NCBI GenBank assembly: GCA_023522315.1
Contig: JAHCSU010000422.1
Coordinates: 1-37,045 of the forward strand
Reading direction: 5' to 3'
Length of the DNA: 37,045 nt
Source of the DNA: Nostoc sp. CCCryo 231-06
GTDB taxonomy: Bacteria > Cyanobacteriota > Cyanobacteriia > Cyanobacteriales > Nostocaceae
Shown: one piece after another, positions 1-10,100 of the stretch
Position numbering within the stretch: position 1 is the stretch's first letter
Layout of the letters: every line of letters begins with the position of its first letter
Translations under genes and position numbers: made by a program
Notes under the pieces: model-generated
Told to the model about the DNA's origin: nothing
The model's input: the letters and a program-made list of their open reading frames with translations, nothing else
Databases searched by the model: none

Positions 1-650
1 CAGTCGATTCTTTAGAAGTGGAAGCTGAAATTCTTGCTCCATCTTGAACAATCAAGTTACCAGTTTCTATATTTAAGTTTCCGGCATTTCCAGTAGCTTC
101 AGTCTCAACAAATAAGCCGCTTCTACTGTCACCTTTTGTTCCGATCAGTTGAATAGAATCCCTGGCGTTGATAGACAAACTTCCTCCCTGCCCAGTCGAT
201 TCTTTAGAAGTGGAAGCTGAAATTCTTGCTCCATCTTGAACAATCAATTGCCCAGTTTCAATCTTCAATTCTCCGGCATTTCCAGTAGCTTGAGTCCCAA
301 CAAATAAGCCGCTTCTAATCTCACCATTTGTTCCAATAAGTTGGATAGAGTCCCTGGCGTTGACAGACACAGTTCCTCCCTGCCCTGTAGATTCTTTAGA
401 AGTGGAAGCTGAAACCTGCGCTCCATCTTGAACAATCAATTGCCCAGTTTCAATTCTTAATTCTCCGGCATTTCCGGCACCTTGTGTTACAGTAAACAAT
501 CCACTAGGTGTAGGTTTTTGACCTTCTATAATTGGCGAGGTTCCAATGAGTTGGATAGAGTCCCTAGCGTTGACAAACAAAGTTCCTCCCCCTCCTGTAG
601 ATTGTAGAGAAGTGGAAGCTGAAATCTGCGAACCATCTTGAACAATCAAC
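1..650 (-). repeat. Near-identical intragenic 192-210 bp repeats
   Basis: Matching repeat starts occur at 1, 193, 385 and 595, giving periods of 192, 192 and 210 bp (64, 64 and 70 residues), all multiples of three. Each unit encodes DSIQLIGT, then SGLFV-type, GNAGEL, IETGQLIVQDG and ASTSKESTGQGG elements of the beta-helix. The high nucleotide identity between units suggests recent amplification or gene conversion. The array continues past the window edge. Confidence 0.85.
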
Positions 651-1663
651 CGCCCAGTTTCAATCCTTAAGTCTCCGGCAGTTCCAGACCTTGTTGTCTC
701 AGTCACTAGACGGCTTCCTCGTAAGAGTTCTACTGACTCCGATGCGTTTATCCCTAATGTTCCTCCCGATTTTGAGACTAGAGTATTAACTGTAATTTCT
801 GAACTATCGAATGTAACGCGCCTGCCTTGTATTTGGATACCACCACCGCCTTCACCGCTAGCACTTACTGTAGTGAAATTGGTAAGAGATACATCTGCTC
901 GCGCTACACTCTCAGGAAAACTTAAGCGGAAATTGTTGTTATCAATGTTCAACCCTACTGTTCCCCCTGCTGCCAATCCTCCTAACTCGATTCGACCATC
1001 TGGAGCATACACGATCGCTCCTTGTAAATTCACATCGCCTCCCAATAGCACTAAACTCTGATTCTCAGGAACGAATAGAAATGCTTCATTGACTTGAATC
1101 GGCTTAACAGGCTGGGATGGAATTTGATTGAACAGAAATGCAGAAGGATTCACTCTCAGCAAGGGGTTAAGCGGATTGACAGGTGAAGTCATGGAAAATT
1201 CTCCACCACCCGGAAACCGGATCGCATTAGCTGTTGTGCCAATAAATGAACCATTAACATTTAATGAGGCACTTTGTCCAAATATGATGCCGTTAGGATT
1301 CATTAAAAAGAAATTAGCATTACCTTGAGTTTGAAGTGTTCCCTGGATGTCAGAGGGATTTCTCCCTGTAACTCGCACCAAAATATTGTTGATGGTAGGG
1401 GCATTTTGGAAATTGACTACCTGATCACTTGTAATACTAAAGTTGCTAAAACTATGGAATAAATTTGTATTGCCAACGGTTGTACCCCCTGTAATATCCA
1501 AGGTAGTATTGTCGATTTGCTCCACTTGAGTTCCCACAGAGGGATCAGCAGTCACCTGAGCGGATGTGCGATCGCCTCCTTGTATTCCAATCGTACCCAT
1601 TAGAATCACCAAGCCGGACAACCCTAAGTGACAACCGTGACCAAACCAACTTCTTAAACTCAC
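1..1663 (-). CDS. Filamentous haemagglutinin N-terminal (TPS-domain) secreted protein, partial
   Basis: The reading frame is open from a GTG at 1663 to the window edge, so the C-terminus is missing (about 554 codons visible). I chose the GTG because AGGAGA lies 8 bases upstream (1672-1677); an in-frame ATG at 1600 is the alternative. The N-terminus has a hydrophobic stretch that could be a signal peptide ending near TSAQV. The motif NPNGIIFG at residues 122-129 is the hallmark of the TPS (two-partner secretion) domain of haemagglutinin-like exoproteins. Downstream the protein becomes a repetitive predicted beta-helix with units containing IETGxLIVQDGAxISAST. Family knowledge: such proteins cross the outer membrane through a TpsB partner and act as adhesins or surface proteins. 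No TpsB gene is visible here. Its precise role is unknown. Confidence 0.85.
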   Translation of the reverse strand, partial: MSLRSWFGHGCHLGLSGLVILMGTIGIQGGDRTSAQVTADPSVGTQVEQIDNTTLDITGGTTVGNTNLFHSFSNFSITSDQVVNFQNAPTINNILVRVTGRNPSDIQGTLQTQGNANFFLMNPNGIIFGQSASLNVNGSFIGTTANAIRFPGGGEFSMTSPVNPLNPLLRVNPSAFLFNQIPSQPVKPIQVNEAFLFVPENQSLVLLGGDVNLQGAIVYAPDGRIELGGLAAGGTVGLNIDNNNFRLSFPESVARADVSLTNFTTVSASGEGGGGIQIQGRRVTFDSSEITVNTLVSKSGGTLGINASESVELLRGSRLVTETTRSGTAGDLRIETGRLIVQDGSQISASTSLQSTGGGGTLFVNARDSIQLIGTSPIIEGQKPTPSGLFTVTQGAGNAGELRIETGQLIVQDGAQVSASTSKESTGQGGTVSVNARDSIQLIGTNGEIRSGLFVGTQATGNAGELKIETGQLIVQDGARISASTSKESTGQGGSLSINARDSIQLIGTKGDSRSGLFVETEATGNAGNLNIETGNLIVQDGARISASTSKEST

Positions 1664-2428
1664 AGAACTTATCTCCTAACTCTTGAAAGTGACTTCATTG
1701 CAAAATAGAACACCACTTTAGTAATGCTTGTGCTTTTGATTGAGCTAATTAAGCGGACACTACAATAAGGCGTAGAATTCACGTTAAGACTTACGCACTT
1801 TACCAAATAATCATCCTGTATATCAACCTAAATAAGTCTTTCAGCCTTTAGCAAATCACCCTTTATTGCTTGTGTAGGCTAGCAAAAACCACAGCAAAAA
1901 GTCGAGTCAGGCGCTAACAGATGGTTTCCCGACTTGTACCTCTATTCTTAAAGCTTGCTAGCAAGAGCGTCTTTGAACACGAGAAGCAACTGGTGTCGGA
2001 GCGGCGGTTCCCGCCGATAGCGCAGCGTCAAGCCTGCGGCATAGCTTTGCTTAGAGGGAGTCTGTGAGCGTCTGCCTGCGGCTACGCTAAAAGTGAAGTG
2101 TTAGCGCAACGTTAGCGACGCAGGAGCGTCACTTTTCAAGACAGGCATTGCAAAAAGGTAATTGAAAAATCTAATTAGAAGCCTTGAAAACTATACCTGC
2201 TATTTTCGCTTTTCTGTCACTGCGTAAGTCATACATTGTTAGCAAATTGAAGATTAGAAGGTAGCCAAGCTAACTGCTGATCAAGATAGAATAGAGCAGC
2301 ACCTAGAATACCAATTCCGTAATCAAAGCGCGAACCCCTCGCTTGTCTATACACCGTATAAGGGGAGTTAGGCTCCCCCAACTTTAGTAAGAAACTCTGC
2401 TAGGGAGTTAGATTTTTCATTCATCAAT
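1664..2428. other. Intergenic region with dispersed repeats
   Basis: About 765 bases without an intact gene. At about 1752-1775 lies a sequence resembling the terminal inverted repeat of the palindrome at 18936-19085 (AAGCGGACA core). From about 1970 to 2150 there are GC-rich dispersed repeats typical of Nostoc genomes, with motifs such as GCCTGCGGC and arms AAAAGTGA/TCACTTTT. The haemagglutinin promoter and leader should lie at 1664-1900. A decayed coding fragment at 2229-2318 is listed separately. Confidence 0.6.
2229..2318 (-). pseudogene. Remnant of a duplicated C-terminus of the adjacent calcium-binding protein gene
   Basis: On the minus strand the frame reads ALFYLDQQLAWLPSNL before a TGA at 2229-2231. 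The intact neighbour (2430-2951) ends with [16 protein letters not shown]. The match covers about 20 residues with conserved spacing, and no start codon or calcium-binding repeats precede it. I read this as the tail of a duplicated, mostly deleted copy. It is probably not expressed as a protein. Confidence 0.6.
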
Positions 2429-2429
2429 A

Positions 2430-2951
2430 TTAATTATTACTAGTTCTCGCAGCCACTACAACAGCTGTATTCCAGTCAAGGTTAGGAGATAGCCAGGCTA
2501 TCTGCTGACTCAAATAAAATAGAGCACCAGTGCTTGCGTTATATGTAAAAATACTAGCAGATTGGCTAGTGTTACTCGAACCGAGCGTTAGGGAACGATT
2601 TGTAGACTTAGTAGAAACCATACCAGCATCTTCACCCACTTCATAATTGCTCAGAGATGATCGTGTACCTATAAGGTACTTAGAAGCGCCAATAGTTGAT
2701 GTAGTAACTTTAAGAACATCATTGCTAACTGAGAAGTCTGTAATTCTATCAATACCACCACCTGAGTAATTCAGGACAAAAGTATCTCTACCACTACCAC
2801 CAGTGAGAATGTCATTACCACCTCCTCCCACTAAGTAGTCATTACCGGCCCCACCTATTAGAGTGTCATCGCCTTCATAGCCATATATTTGATCGCTTCC
2901 TTGAGTCCCAGCTAGATAGTTGTTTCCAGAGTTGCCTTGAATATTTGCCAC
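2430..2951 (-). CDS. RTX-like haemolysin-type calcium-binding repeat protein
   Basis: 173 aa. Residues about 8-50 carry glycine/aspartate nonapeptides ([18 protein letters not shown], then [17 protein letters not shown]). This is the GGxGxDxUx pattern of RTX/serralysin calcium-binding repeats, which form a calcium-loaded parallel beta-roll. The following segment, [16 protein letters not shown], is the usual capping sequence in such proteins. The C-terminal third is Ser/Thr/Asn-rich. There is no N-terminal signal peptide, as is normal for type I secreted RTX proteins. GGAG lies 9 bases before the ATG. At 173 aa it is short for the family, with only two to three repeats. No secretion genes are adjacent. 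A fragment of a second copy lies immediately downstream. Confidence 0.85.
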   Translation of the reverse strand: MANIQGNSGNNYLAGTQGSDQIYGYEGDDTLIGGAGNDYLVGGGGNDILTGGSGRDTFVLNYSGGGIDRITDFSVSNDVLKVTTSTIGASKYLIGTRSSLSNYEVGEDAGMVSTKSTNRSLTLGSSNTSQSASIFTYNASTGALFYLSQQIAWLSPNLDWNTAVVVAARTSNN

Positions 2952-3165
2952 GTTCTTTACTCCGATAATTTAGTGTTTCCACTGCTTATCTTAACTAGTA
3001 ACTAAGTAGGTGGGCGCTAAAAAACACAATAAAATTAATAAATGTAAATCATTTAAAAGCTTATATTTAAGGTAGTTCTGGTGCTTTACATAAGTTTACG
3101 TAGTTTACCTGAGTTCGGATTAAGCAGGCTCTCCACTTCACTAAACAAGAATTTAGGGAGGGAAT

Positions 3166-3627
3166 TTAGATTGATAAAAAAGGTTTAATCCAACGGAGTT
3201 TAATAGCGACATTAAGAGTGATCACAGCCCACGCAAACCACAACACACTTTCTCCCGCCAACACCAAAAAAGGCCAAATTGTGCTATGAGAATTCCAGCC
3301 AAGTTCTATCTGAGTTAATCCCCGCACCAAGCCAAAGGCCAGTACACCACCAGCTTTGAGTTGGGGATTTTTATCTGAGCGGATGATATAGCGGTAGGTG
3401 ACACCAAATAGTAAGCCAATAAAACTTGCAACTGCACCACTTACCCACAAGTGCCAGTCAAGATCATTTTGCAGACATGCGAGTGTCTGAAAATACTTTG
3501 CCAGTACGAAAGTATTCAACAGACTAGAAAGAGCAAAAGCAAAACACACAGATAAACCCCCAATTATTCCAGCTTTCAGGGATTCTAGGCGTTCTGCCAT
3601 CCGTTGAGCATCTAAAGTTGAGTTCAC
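3166..3627 (-). CDS. Small integral membrane protein of unknown function
   Basis: 153 aa from a GTG at 3627; an ATG at 3600 (MAERLESLKAG) is an equally possible start, and neither has a clear ribosome binding site. About four hydrophobic segments are visible: GIIGGLSVCFAFALSSLL, VSGAVASFIGLLFGVTYRY, AGGVLAFGLVRGLT and LVLAGESVLWFAWAVITLNV. This gives a compact four-helix inner-membrane or thylakoid protein. I recognise it only as a hypothetical protein of cyanobacterial type. It lies between the calcium-binding protein and the signalling genes, with no obvious operon partner. Confidence 0.7.
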   Translation of the reverse strand: MNSTLDAQRMAERLESLKAGIIGGLSVCFAFALSSLLNTFVLAKYFQTLACLQNDLDWHLWVSGAVASFIGLLFGVTYRYIIRSDKNPQLKAGGVLAFGLVRGLTQIELGWNSHSTIWPFLVLAGESVLWFAWAVITLNVAIKLRWIKPFLSI

Positions 3628-3724
3628 TCTATATATAAATTAGGGATTAGGTATTGGTAAATTTTTCCTTCCTCTTGAGTATGATAAATGCTAGAGCAGC
3701 TTTGTAATTAATTAAATCCTGCCC

Positions 3725-4987
3725 TTATGCGGGAATTTTAATAATAAACTCGGTTCCCATACCTGATTGAGAATTCACTTCTAATACACCTTTGTGTTTC
3801 TCTACAACTATTTGATATGCGATCGACAAGCCAAGTCCAGTGCCTTTACCAACGGTTTTTGTGGTAAACAACGGCTCAAACAAGCGCTTTTTAAACCCTT
3901 CAGGAATACCAATTCCATTGTCAGCAATCCGAATTACAACCAATTGTTCAGAATCTATTTCTGTTGTAATTTGAATCTGAGGAATTAGATTGATCCTTTT
4001 GCCTAGCATTATAGCTTCATCAAGGGCATCAATTGCATTTGCCAAAATGTTCATAAATACTTGATTCATCTGCCCAATATAGCAGTTTACCTCTGGTAAT
4101 ACTGCATAAGTTTTAATAACCTCAATGCCGGGACGATCGCCATTAGCTTTGAGGCGGTGTTGCAAAATCATTAGTGTACTATCTATACCTTGGTACAAAT
4201 CAGCAGATATTTTGGCATCACTATCCGAGCGAGAGAAGTTGCGGAGTGAATTAGAAAGGTTCTGAATTCGTTCACTTCCTACTTCGAGTGAGTTCAAAAT
4301 TTTTACCATATCTTCAAGAACGAAATTAAGATCCAAGTCCTTAATAGCAGTGGTAATTTTGGCTGTTGGGTTTGGATACTCTTGTTCATACAGTAGGAGC
4401 AACTTGGTTACTCCTGCAATGTATTCTTCTAAGGGTGGAATATTGCTGGAAATAAAGTTGATGGGGTTGTTGATTTCATGGCCAATACCAGCGATTAACT
4501 CTCCGAGTGTTGATAGTTTTTCTTGCTGCACTAGTTGGACTTGAGCTTGTTGCAAAGCCTTGGTGCGATCGCTAACTTGTTGTTCCAAAGATTCAGTCAA
4601 TTGTTTGAGTTGTAAATGTACGCGTACTCTAGCAATGACTTCCTCTTGTGCAAACGGTTTAGGGATATAGTCTACTGCACCAAGGGAAAATCCCTTCGTT
4701 TTGCTCTCCGTATCCGCTAAAGCAGTGGTGAAAATAATCGGAATGTTTTGGGTAACAGGATTGGCTTTGAGGCGGCGACAAGTTTCAAATCCGTCAATAC
4801 CGGGCATTTGTACATCCAGCAAAATCAACTCTGGTTGATTGCGTTCGGCTTGAGCGATCGCAGTTTCTCCATCGACTGCAACACGGAAACGAAAACCCTC
4901 ACTATTGAGTGCTTCACACAGCACAGATAAATTTGTCGGATTATCATCCACAATCAAAATAAATCCGTTATTTGCAGTTTTGTTCAT
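3725..4987 (-). CDS. Receiver domain-histidine kinase (REC-HisKA-HATPase)
   Basis: About 420 aa. I chose the ATG at 4987 (MNKTANNGFILIVDDN) over a TTG at 5017, which would add ten residues. Order: REC domain (acidic pair in LIVDDN, phospho-acceptor Asp in LILLDVQMPG, Lys in IPKPF); coiled coil (LEQQVSDRTKALQQAQ); H-box LIAGIGHEINNPINF; HATPase_c with N-box ANAIDAL, ADNGIGIP, and G-box GKGTGLGLSIAYQIV. All catalytic residues appear present. It is soluble and cytosolic, with no sensor domain, so it probably takes its signal through its receiver. It starts about 30 bases after the end of the broken ethylene-receptor hybrid kinase, on the same strand. The likely original arrangement is one operon in which that sensor phosphorylated this receiver. 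Confidence 0.92.
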   Translation of the reverse strand: MNKTANNGFILIVDDNPTNLSVLCEALNSEGFRFRVAVDGETAIAQAERNQPELILLDVQMPGIDGFETCRRLKANPVTQNIPIIFTTALADTESKTKGFSLGAVDYIPKPFAQEEVIARVRVHLQLKQLTESLEQQVSDRTKALQQAQVQLVQQEKLSTLGELIAGIGHEINNPINFISSNIPPLEEYIAGVTKLLLLYEQEYPNPTAKITTAIKDLDLNFVLEDMVKILNSLEVGSERIQNLSNSLRNFSRSDSDAKISADLYQGIDSTLMILQHRLKANGDRPGIEVIKTYAVLPEVNCYIGQMNQVFMNILANAIDALDEAIMLGKRINLIPQIQITTEIDSEQLVVIRIADNGIGIPEGFKKRLFEPLFTTKTVGKGTGLGLSIAYQIVVEKHKGVLEVNSQSGMGTEFIIKIPA

Positions 4988-5017
4988 GATGGATTTAAAA
5001 GTTAAATTTAACTCCAA

Positions 5018-6461
5018 TTAATTGATGTATTCTTGAATAAAACTTTCCAAACGTTTTAGTTGGAAATTACTAGCAAGCTGGACAATTTGCTGGGCAAAAA
5101 TGCTTAACTGTTCATCAGCAACAGAAAGTTGCTGAGTGATTTCTAAAATACTTTGAATATCCCCGTCTTGTGCTAGTTCGAGTAACTCTTGCAAAACCTC
5201 TTTGGCAGGATAAATCATCTCATTTGATTGATCCAAACCACCTGTATAGGTTTTTTTAATTGCGTCTACCTTAACGTCAAAAATCCATTCCAGTTGCAAA
5301 AATTGTCGTAGCATTTCCAGCAGCGTTTCAGCTTCAACAGGCTTTGGTAGAAATGCATCTGCACCTACATCAATACTCTTGTGCTGGTCGATTGCAAATA
5401 CGATTGTCGTTTCTGATTTCCCACTTGCTCAAAAGGCTGAAAGATTTTTCGGCTTGTTCAGGGATTATACCCGTGCCGGTATCTATTACCTGAAAGCGAA
5501 TTTTGTAGTTAGTTTTTCCATTGGCGTCTGATTCTTGACCAATGACCTGAACTTTAAAGGTGACACTACCTTGATTAGTAAATTTGATCGCATTACTAAG
5601 CAAGTTAATCAGTACTTGCCGCAAGCGTTTTTCATCAGCATGAATGCCCATTGGCAAATCAGGATCGAGTTCGACGTGAAATGCGATGACCTTTTGTTCT
5701 GCCCGGATGCGGCAAATTTCAGTCACGCTATCTATAAAGGCAGGCAAGTAGAAATCAACAGGATATAATTCTAGTTTTCGAGCTTCTATTTTGGAGAGAT
5801 CCAAAACATCATTAATTAGGGTTAAAAGATGGGAACCACATTGATAAATGATGCTGACTCCTTTACGCCCTTTTTCACTTAAAGATTCTGTGCGTTGGAG
5901 AATTTGCGTATAGCCCAGAATACCATTGAGAGGTGTGCGTAGTTCATGACTCATATTGGCGAGAAATTCACTCTTAGCTTGGCTGGAGTTTTGAGTGACT
6001 TCCTGTGCAAGACGTAGTTCTTTCTCGATGCGCTTGCGCTCTACAATTTCAGTTAAAAGCGCTCGATTGATAACTTCTAACTGGGCTGGGCTGGGTAGTG
6101 CCAGAGCTTGAGGCATGAGATAAAATAACGCAAATGCTGTATATATCGAAATAATGGCAGTTAAAGCTTTTAAAGCACCTGCAATCCAATAGTCTGGATG
6201 CCAAAGCGTCCAAATATCCATCAAGTGTCCAGTACCGCAGGCAATGATAAAAGCACCAAATAACAAAAAGACTCCATTGAAAGGAACGTCTTTGCGCTTG
6301 GAAACAAAGTAAATCAGTAGGAAGGGAATGGAATAATAGGCCAGAGCAATGGTGGCATCAGAAATAATGTGGAGCGAAACTAATCCAGTTTTCCAGAGAT
6401 AACAATGTCCGTGGGCAACAAAACCGTTAGAGTGGAAAGGATAGTTGAAAAATGTCGGCAT
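5018..6461 (-). pseudogene. Broken ETR1-like (ethylene-binding domain) hybrid histidine kinase
   Basis: From the ATG at 6461 (a TTG at 6515 would add 18 residues) the protein starts with an ETR1-type three-helix ethylene-binding domain. Numbered from 6515, D53, Y60, I63, P64, C93 and H97 match Arabidopsis ETR1 D25, Y32, I35, P36, C65 and H69 with a constant offset of 28; C and H are the copper ligands (CGTGH). HisKA follows (FLANMSHELRTPLNGIL), then the start of HATPase (N-box NLLSNAIKF, VIDTGTGI). At 5445-5449 an A-run one base short shifts the frame; adding one A restores EKIFQPFEQVGNQKRQ. Near 5405-5415 the sequence jumps to the end of a receiver domain in another frame (DAFLPKPVE, 5310-5380) and a C-terminal tail (5018-5314). 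The HATPase G-boxes and receiver phospho-Asp are missing, so the kinase is almost certainly dead. Confidence 0.85.
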
Positions 6462-6719
6462 GATACTAGGGGTTGCTAGATTTGAAATATATACGCATAA
6501 CCCTAGTATTCCCAAACTATCAAGTGGGAAAGCGCGATCGCTAATTTTTTACATTTGTCTTTATTAATGCCTGAAGTACTAGCGTACCAAGAAAAAATGG
6601 TGTATCGTTTGCGATTCCACGCCTAACTTAGAACGTCATTTATAAAAAAAATTTGAGCCTGCCCAATCCCTGTATGATAAATATTAGAAACCTTTTGTAA
6701 TTATTTGAAAAGCGGGACT

Positions 6720-6809
6720 ATGGAGATTTTGACACTAGGTTGGGTATCACTGTTAGTTGTGTTCACTTGGTCAATTGCAATGGTAGTTTGGGGACGTAAC
6801 GGACTGTAG
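6720..6809 (+). CDS. petN: Cytochrome b6-f complex subunit VIII (PetN)
   Basis: 29 aa, the usual PetN length. It reads [15 protein letters not shown], continues TWSIAMVV and ends WGRNGL, the conserved PetN terminus. It is a single transmembrane helix at the periphery of the cytochrome b6f dimer in the thylakoid membrane, needed for complex stability and for electron transfer between plastoquinol and plastocyanin/cytochrome c6. The start is the only ATG that gives the family length. A 54-aa membrane protein begins 4 bases after its stop, and a strong hairpin follows that gene, so the two are probably cotranscribed. The upstream neighbour is divergent. Confidence 0.95.
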   Translation: MEILTLGWVSLLVVFTWSIAMVVWGRNGL

Positions 6810-6813
6810 AGGC

Positions 6814-6978
6814 ATGGTGGAAAGTCCATTTTTGAGTATTTTAACTTTAGTTGCCGTAGTGCTGCTGGTAGTAGTCACTAGTGGTATTGGTTATTTGACC
6901 GTGGCAGATTGGCGCGATCGCCGTCGCCGAGATGATGACAAACGCAGCAGCCGCAGCGCCACTCCCAAGCGGCGATAA
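6814..6978 (+). CDS. 54-aa single-helix membrane protein downstream of petN
   Basis: The ATG is 4 bases after the petN stop. Residues 5-28 form one transmembrane helix (SILTLVAVVLLVVVTSGIGY), followed by a highly charged tail, ADWRDRRRRDDDKRSS...KRR. I do not recognise a named family. The tight coupling to petN and the shared downstream terminator suggest a thylakoid or photosynthetic role, but that is inference from position only. Codon use and HIP1 content look like the neighbours. The charged tail is probably on the cytoplasmic side by the positive-inside rule. Confidence 0.75.
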   Translation: MVESPFLSILTLVAVVLLVVVTSGIGYLTVADWRDRRRRDDDKRSSRSATPKRR

Positions 6979-7004
6979 TTTTCTCGTGGTTGAAAAATGT
7001 TTTT

Positions 7005-7033
7005 GTAGGGACACGATATTATCGTGTCCCTAC
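7005..7033 (+). terminator. Hairpin downstream of the petN operon
   Basis: A 14-bp perfect inverted repeat (GTAGGGACACGATA and its complement, one base between arms) is followed by ACTATTTTTTC. It lies 26 bases after the 54-aa gene. The same type of GTAGGGACACGATA palindrome is also a common dispersed repeat in Nostoc genomes, so it may be an inserted repeat acting as terminator. Confidence 0.65.
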
Positions 7034-7132
7034 ACTATTTTTTCTAGCATTCCCAGAAAATAACTGTTACTTTTCTACTGTTTAAGGGAACTATGAAATA
7101 TAAGACTTTCAATATTTAAAATCCCGTTGGGA

Positions 7133-10100
7133 ATGGAAAACTCCTCTACTATTCAACCTATACAACCAAATTCAGAACAGCCAGAATCTCATTCAGATGT
7201 GACATCCTCCTTACGTCAGAATGAGCAACAAAAAGCCTTATCTCGAGTTATTGCCCGTATTCGGGAGTCTCTAGATATAGAAACCATCTTCAAAATTACG
7301 GTTATAGAAGTACGCGAACTTCTGAAAGCTGATCGGGTTACTGTGTATTGTTTTTATCCCGAATTGGGATGGGAAGGGGAATTTATTTATGAAGATGTGA
7401 GAGCAGAATGGGGTTCAGTATTAGCAGCCAAACTGCCTGACCAATGCTTTGCTGCGGATTTTGTAGAATTATATCAGCAAGGTCAAATTAAAGCAATGGC
7501 TGATATATATCAACCTAATGTTAGTGATTGTCACGTCCAGATGCTAGAAAGATTTCAGGTACGTGCCAACATAAATGTCCCCTTGATGAAAGGTAAAGAT
7601 TTATGGGGATTGCTGTGTATTCATCAGTGTAGTAATCCTCGTAAATGGGAAGCATCAGAAATTGAGTTTGTGCAATTAATTGCCGAGCATCTGGGAGTTG
7701 CCTTGCAGCAAGCAGATTACCTGGAACAAGTGAAATTACAATCAGCCCAACTAGCACAAATAAAAGCTAGTGAAAAAACAGCAGAATGGCAGAAAACCAT
7801 AGCTAGAACCATTGAGAAAGTTCGTCAGTCTCTAAATTTGGAAAGCATTTTCTGCATAAGCACCACAGAACTTAGACAAGTGTTGAATGCTGACCGCGTG
7901 GCTATCTATCGCTTCAATGCAGATTGGAGTGGTGAATTTGTGTTTGAATCAGTGGCAGAAGGTTGGTCTCACCTAATGCAAGAGCAATTGCTGCGACCAG
8001 AATTGAATGAAAACATTAGCGAATGTAGCGTTAAAGATTTAGCTGCACCTCCATTAGTTGATACTTACTTACAAAATACAAAGGGTGGCCGCTTCACCAA
8101 ATGTGAATTATACCGTGTTTGTAATAATATTTACGGTGCAGGTTTTAGCAATTGTTACATTAAGGTATTAGAGAGCTATCAGGCAAAAGCTTATGTGATT
8201 TTGGCTATTTACCACGGTCAAAAGCTTTGGGGCTTGCTAGCAGTATACCAGAACAGCAAAATTCGTGATTGGCAGGAAGATGAAATCTACTTGCTTACCC
8301 AAGTTGGCATTCAACTGGGTGTAGCCTTGCAGCAAGCGGAATTCTTACAACAAACACAAATTCAAGCCGCAGAGATTAGCAAAGCCGCAGAACGACAAAG
8401 GGCATTGGCGAACACTGTAGAAAAAATTCGTCAGTCTTTGGATATTGACATTATCTTTAATACCACTACTCAAGAAGTTCTACGGCTATTAGAAGCGGAA
8501 CGAGTCGCAATTTTTCGCTTCTCTCCTGATGGGAGTGGCGAATTTGTCGCTGATTCCATTGTTGATGGCTGGATGCCAATGCTTAAGTCGCAGCCGATAA
8601 CGGAACGTATTCTTATGCAAGAAAAGCAAGCAAGCAAGAAGAAGTATGCACGTAATGAAGTTTTTGTACCAATTTCTCAAGGCGAAAAGCTGTGGGGATT
8701 GTTAGTAGCTTATCAAAACTCCCAGCCCCGTTATTGGCAAGATGAGGAAATCAACTTGCTAGCACAAGTTGGTGTCCAATTGGGGGTGGCGTTACAGCAA
8801 GCTGAGTCGTTGAAACAGGTGCAGGTGCAAGCCCAAAAACTGGCTAAAGCCGCCGAACGAGAACGCAAAGCAGCCCAAAGGGAGAAGGCGTTAGCAGCAA
8901 CAGTGGAGAAAATTCGCCAGTCTCTTGATATTGACACTATCTTTGCCACCAGTACAGAAGAAGTGCGGCGGCTATTAGAAGTTGACAGAGTAACAATCTA
9001 TCAATTCCGGGCTGATTGGAGTGGCGAATTTGTTGCTGAGTCTTTAGCCCAAGGTTGGACACCAGTAAGGAAAATTGTACCTGCGATCGCAGGTAATTAC
9101 TTGCAAGAAACCCAAGGCGGAGATTTTGCTCATGGTAAAACTCTTGTGATTAAGGATACTTACAGCCCTGATTATTCGATTCCTTATATTGCTCTAATCG
9201 AGCTAATGGAGGCTATGGCATATATGATTGTGCCGATTTTTCAGGGTGAGAAACTTTGGGGATTATTAGCAGCTTATCAAAATATTAAACCCCGTGATTG
9301 GCAAGAGGATGAGGTAGATTTGCTGATGCAGATTGGTACTCAGTTAGGAGTAGGACTTCAGCAAGCAGAATTACTCGAACAAACTCAACGTCAAAAAGAA
9401 GAGATTACCCTGACTCTTAAAGAATTACAGAATACTCAGAGCCAGTTAGTTCAAAGTGAGAAAATGGCAGGTTTAGGGCAGTTAGTTGCTGGTGTAGCAC
9501 ATGAAATTAACAATCCAATTAGTTTTATCTACGGCAACATGACTTATGTTACCGAACATACCGAAAATTTATTTAAATTACTGCACCTCTATCAGAAACA
9601 GTATCCCATTACTACAGAAGAAATTCAAAAGCAAGCAGCAGCAGTAGATTTAGATTACATTAGTGACGACTTGCCCAAAATTCTTACTTCAATGAAGATG
9701 GGGGCAAATCGGATCTCTCAATTAGTATTGTCGTTACGAAGTTTTTCTCGCCTTGATGAAGCAGGAATGAAGCCTGTTGACCTTCATGAAGGCATCGACA
9801 GTACTTTGCTAATTTTACAACATCGATTAAAGCCAGAGACTAATTCTTTTGCTATTGAGGTAATTAAAGAATATGGTGAATTACCCCCGGTAGTCTGCTA
9901 TGCAGCCCAGATAAATCAGGTGTTTATGAATATTTTCAACAATGCTATTGATGCACTTGAACATTCAGATAGGGCTGGAAAAATAATTGACAATCCTAAA
10001 ATTTGGATTCATACAGAAGCTAAAGAAGGGAATACTATTCTGATTTGTATTGCTGACAATGGTTGTGGGATTCCAGAGGTGATGCGATCGCGCATTTTTG

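Noticed and set aside
5018-5314. Separate 98-aa gene after the ethylene-receptor ORF
   Set aside because: Reading upstream in the same frame gives the end of a receiver domain (DAFLPKPVEAETLLEMLRQF); it is the C-terminal fragment of the broken hybrid kinase.
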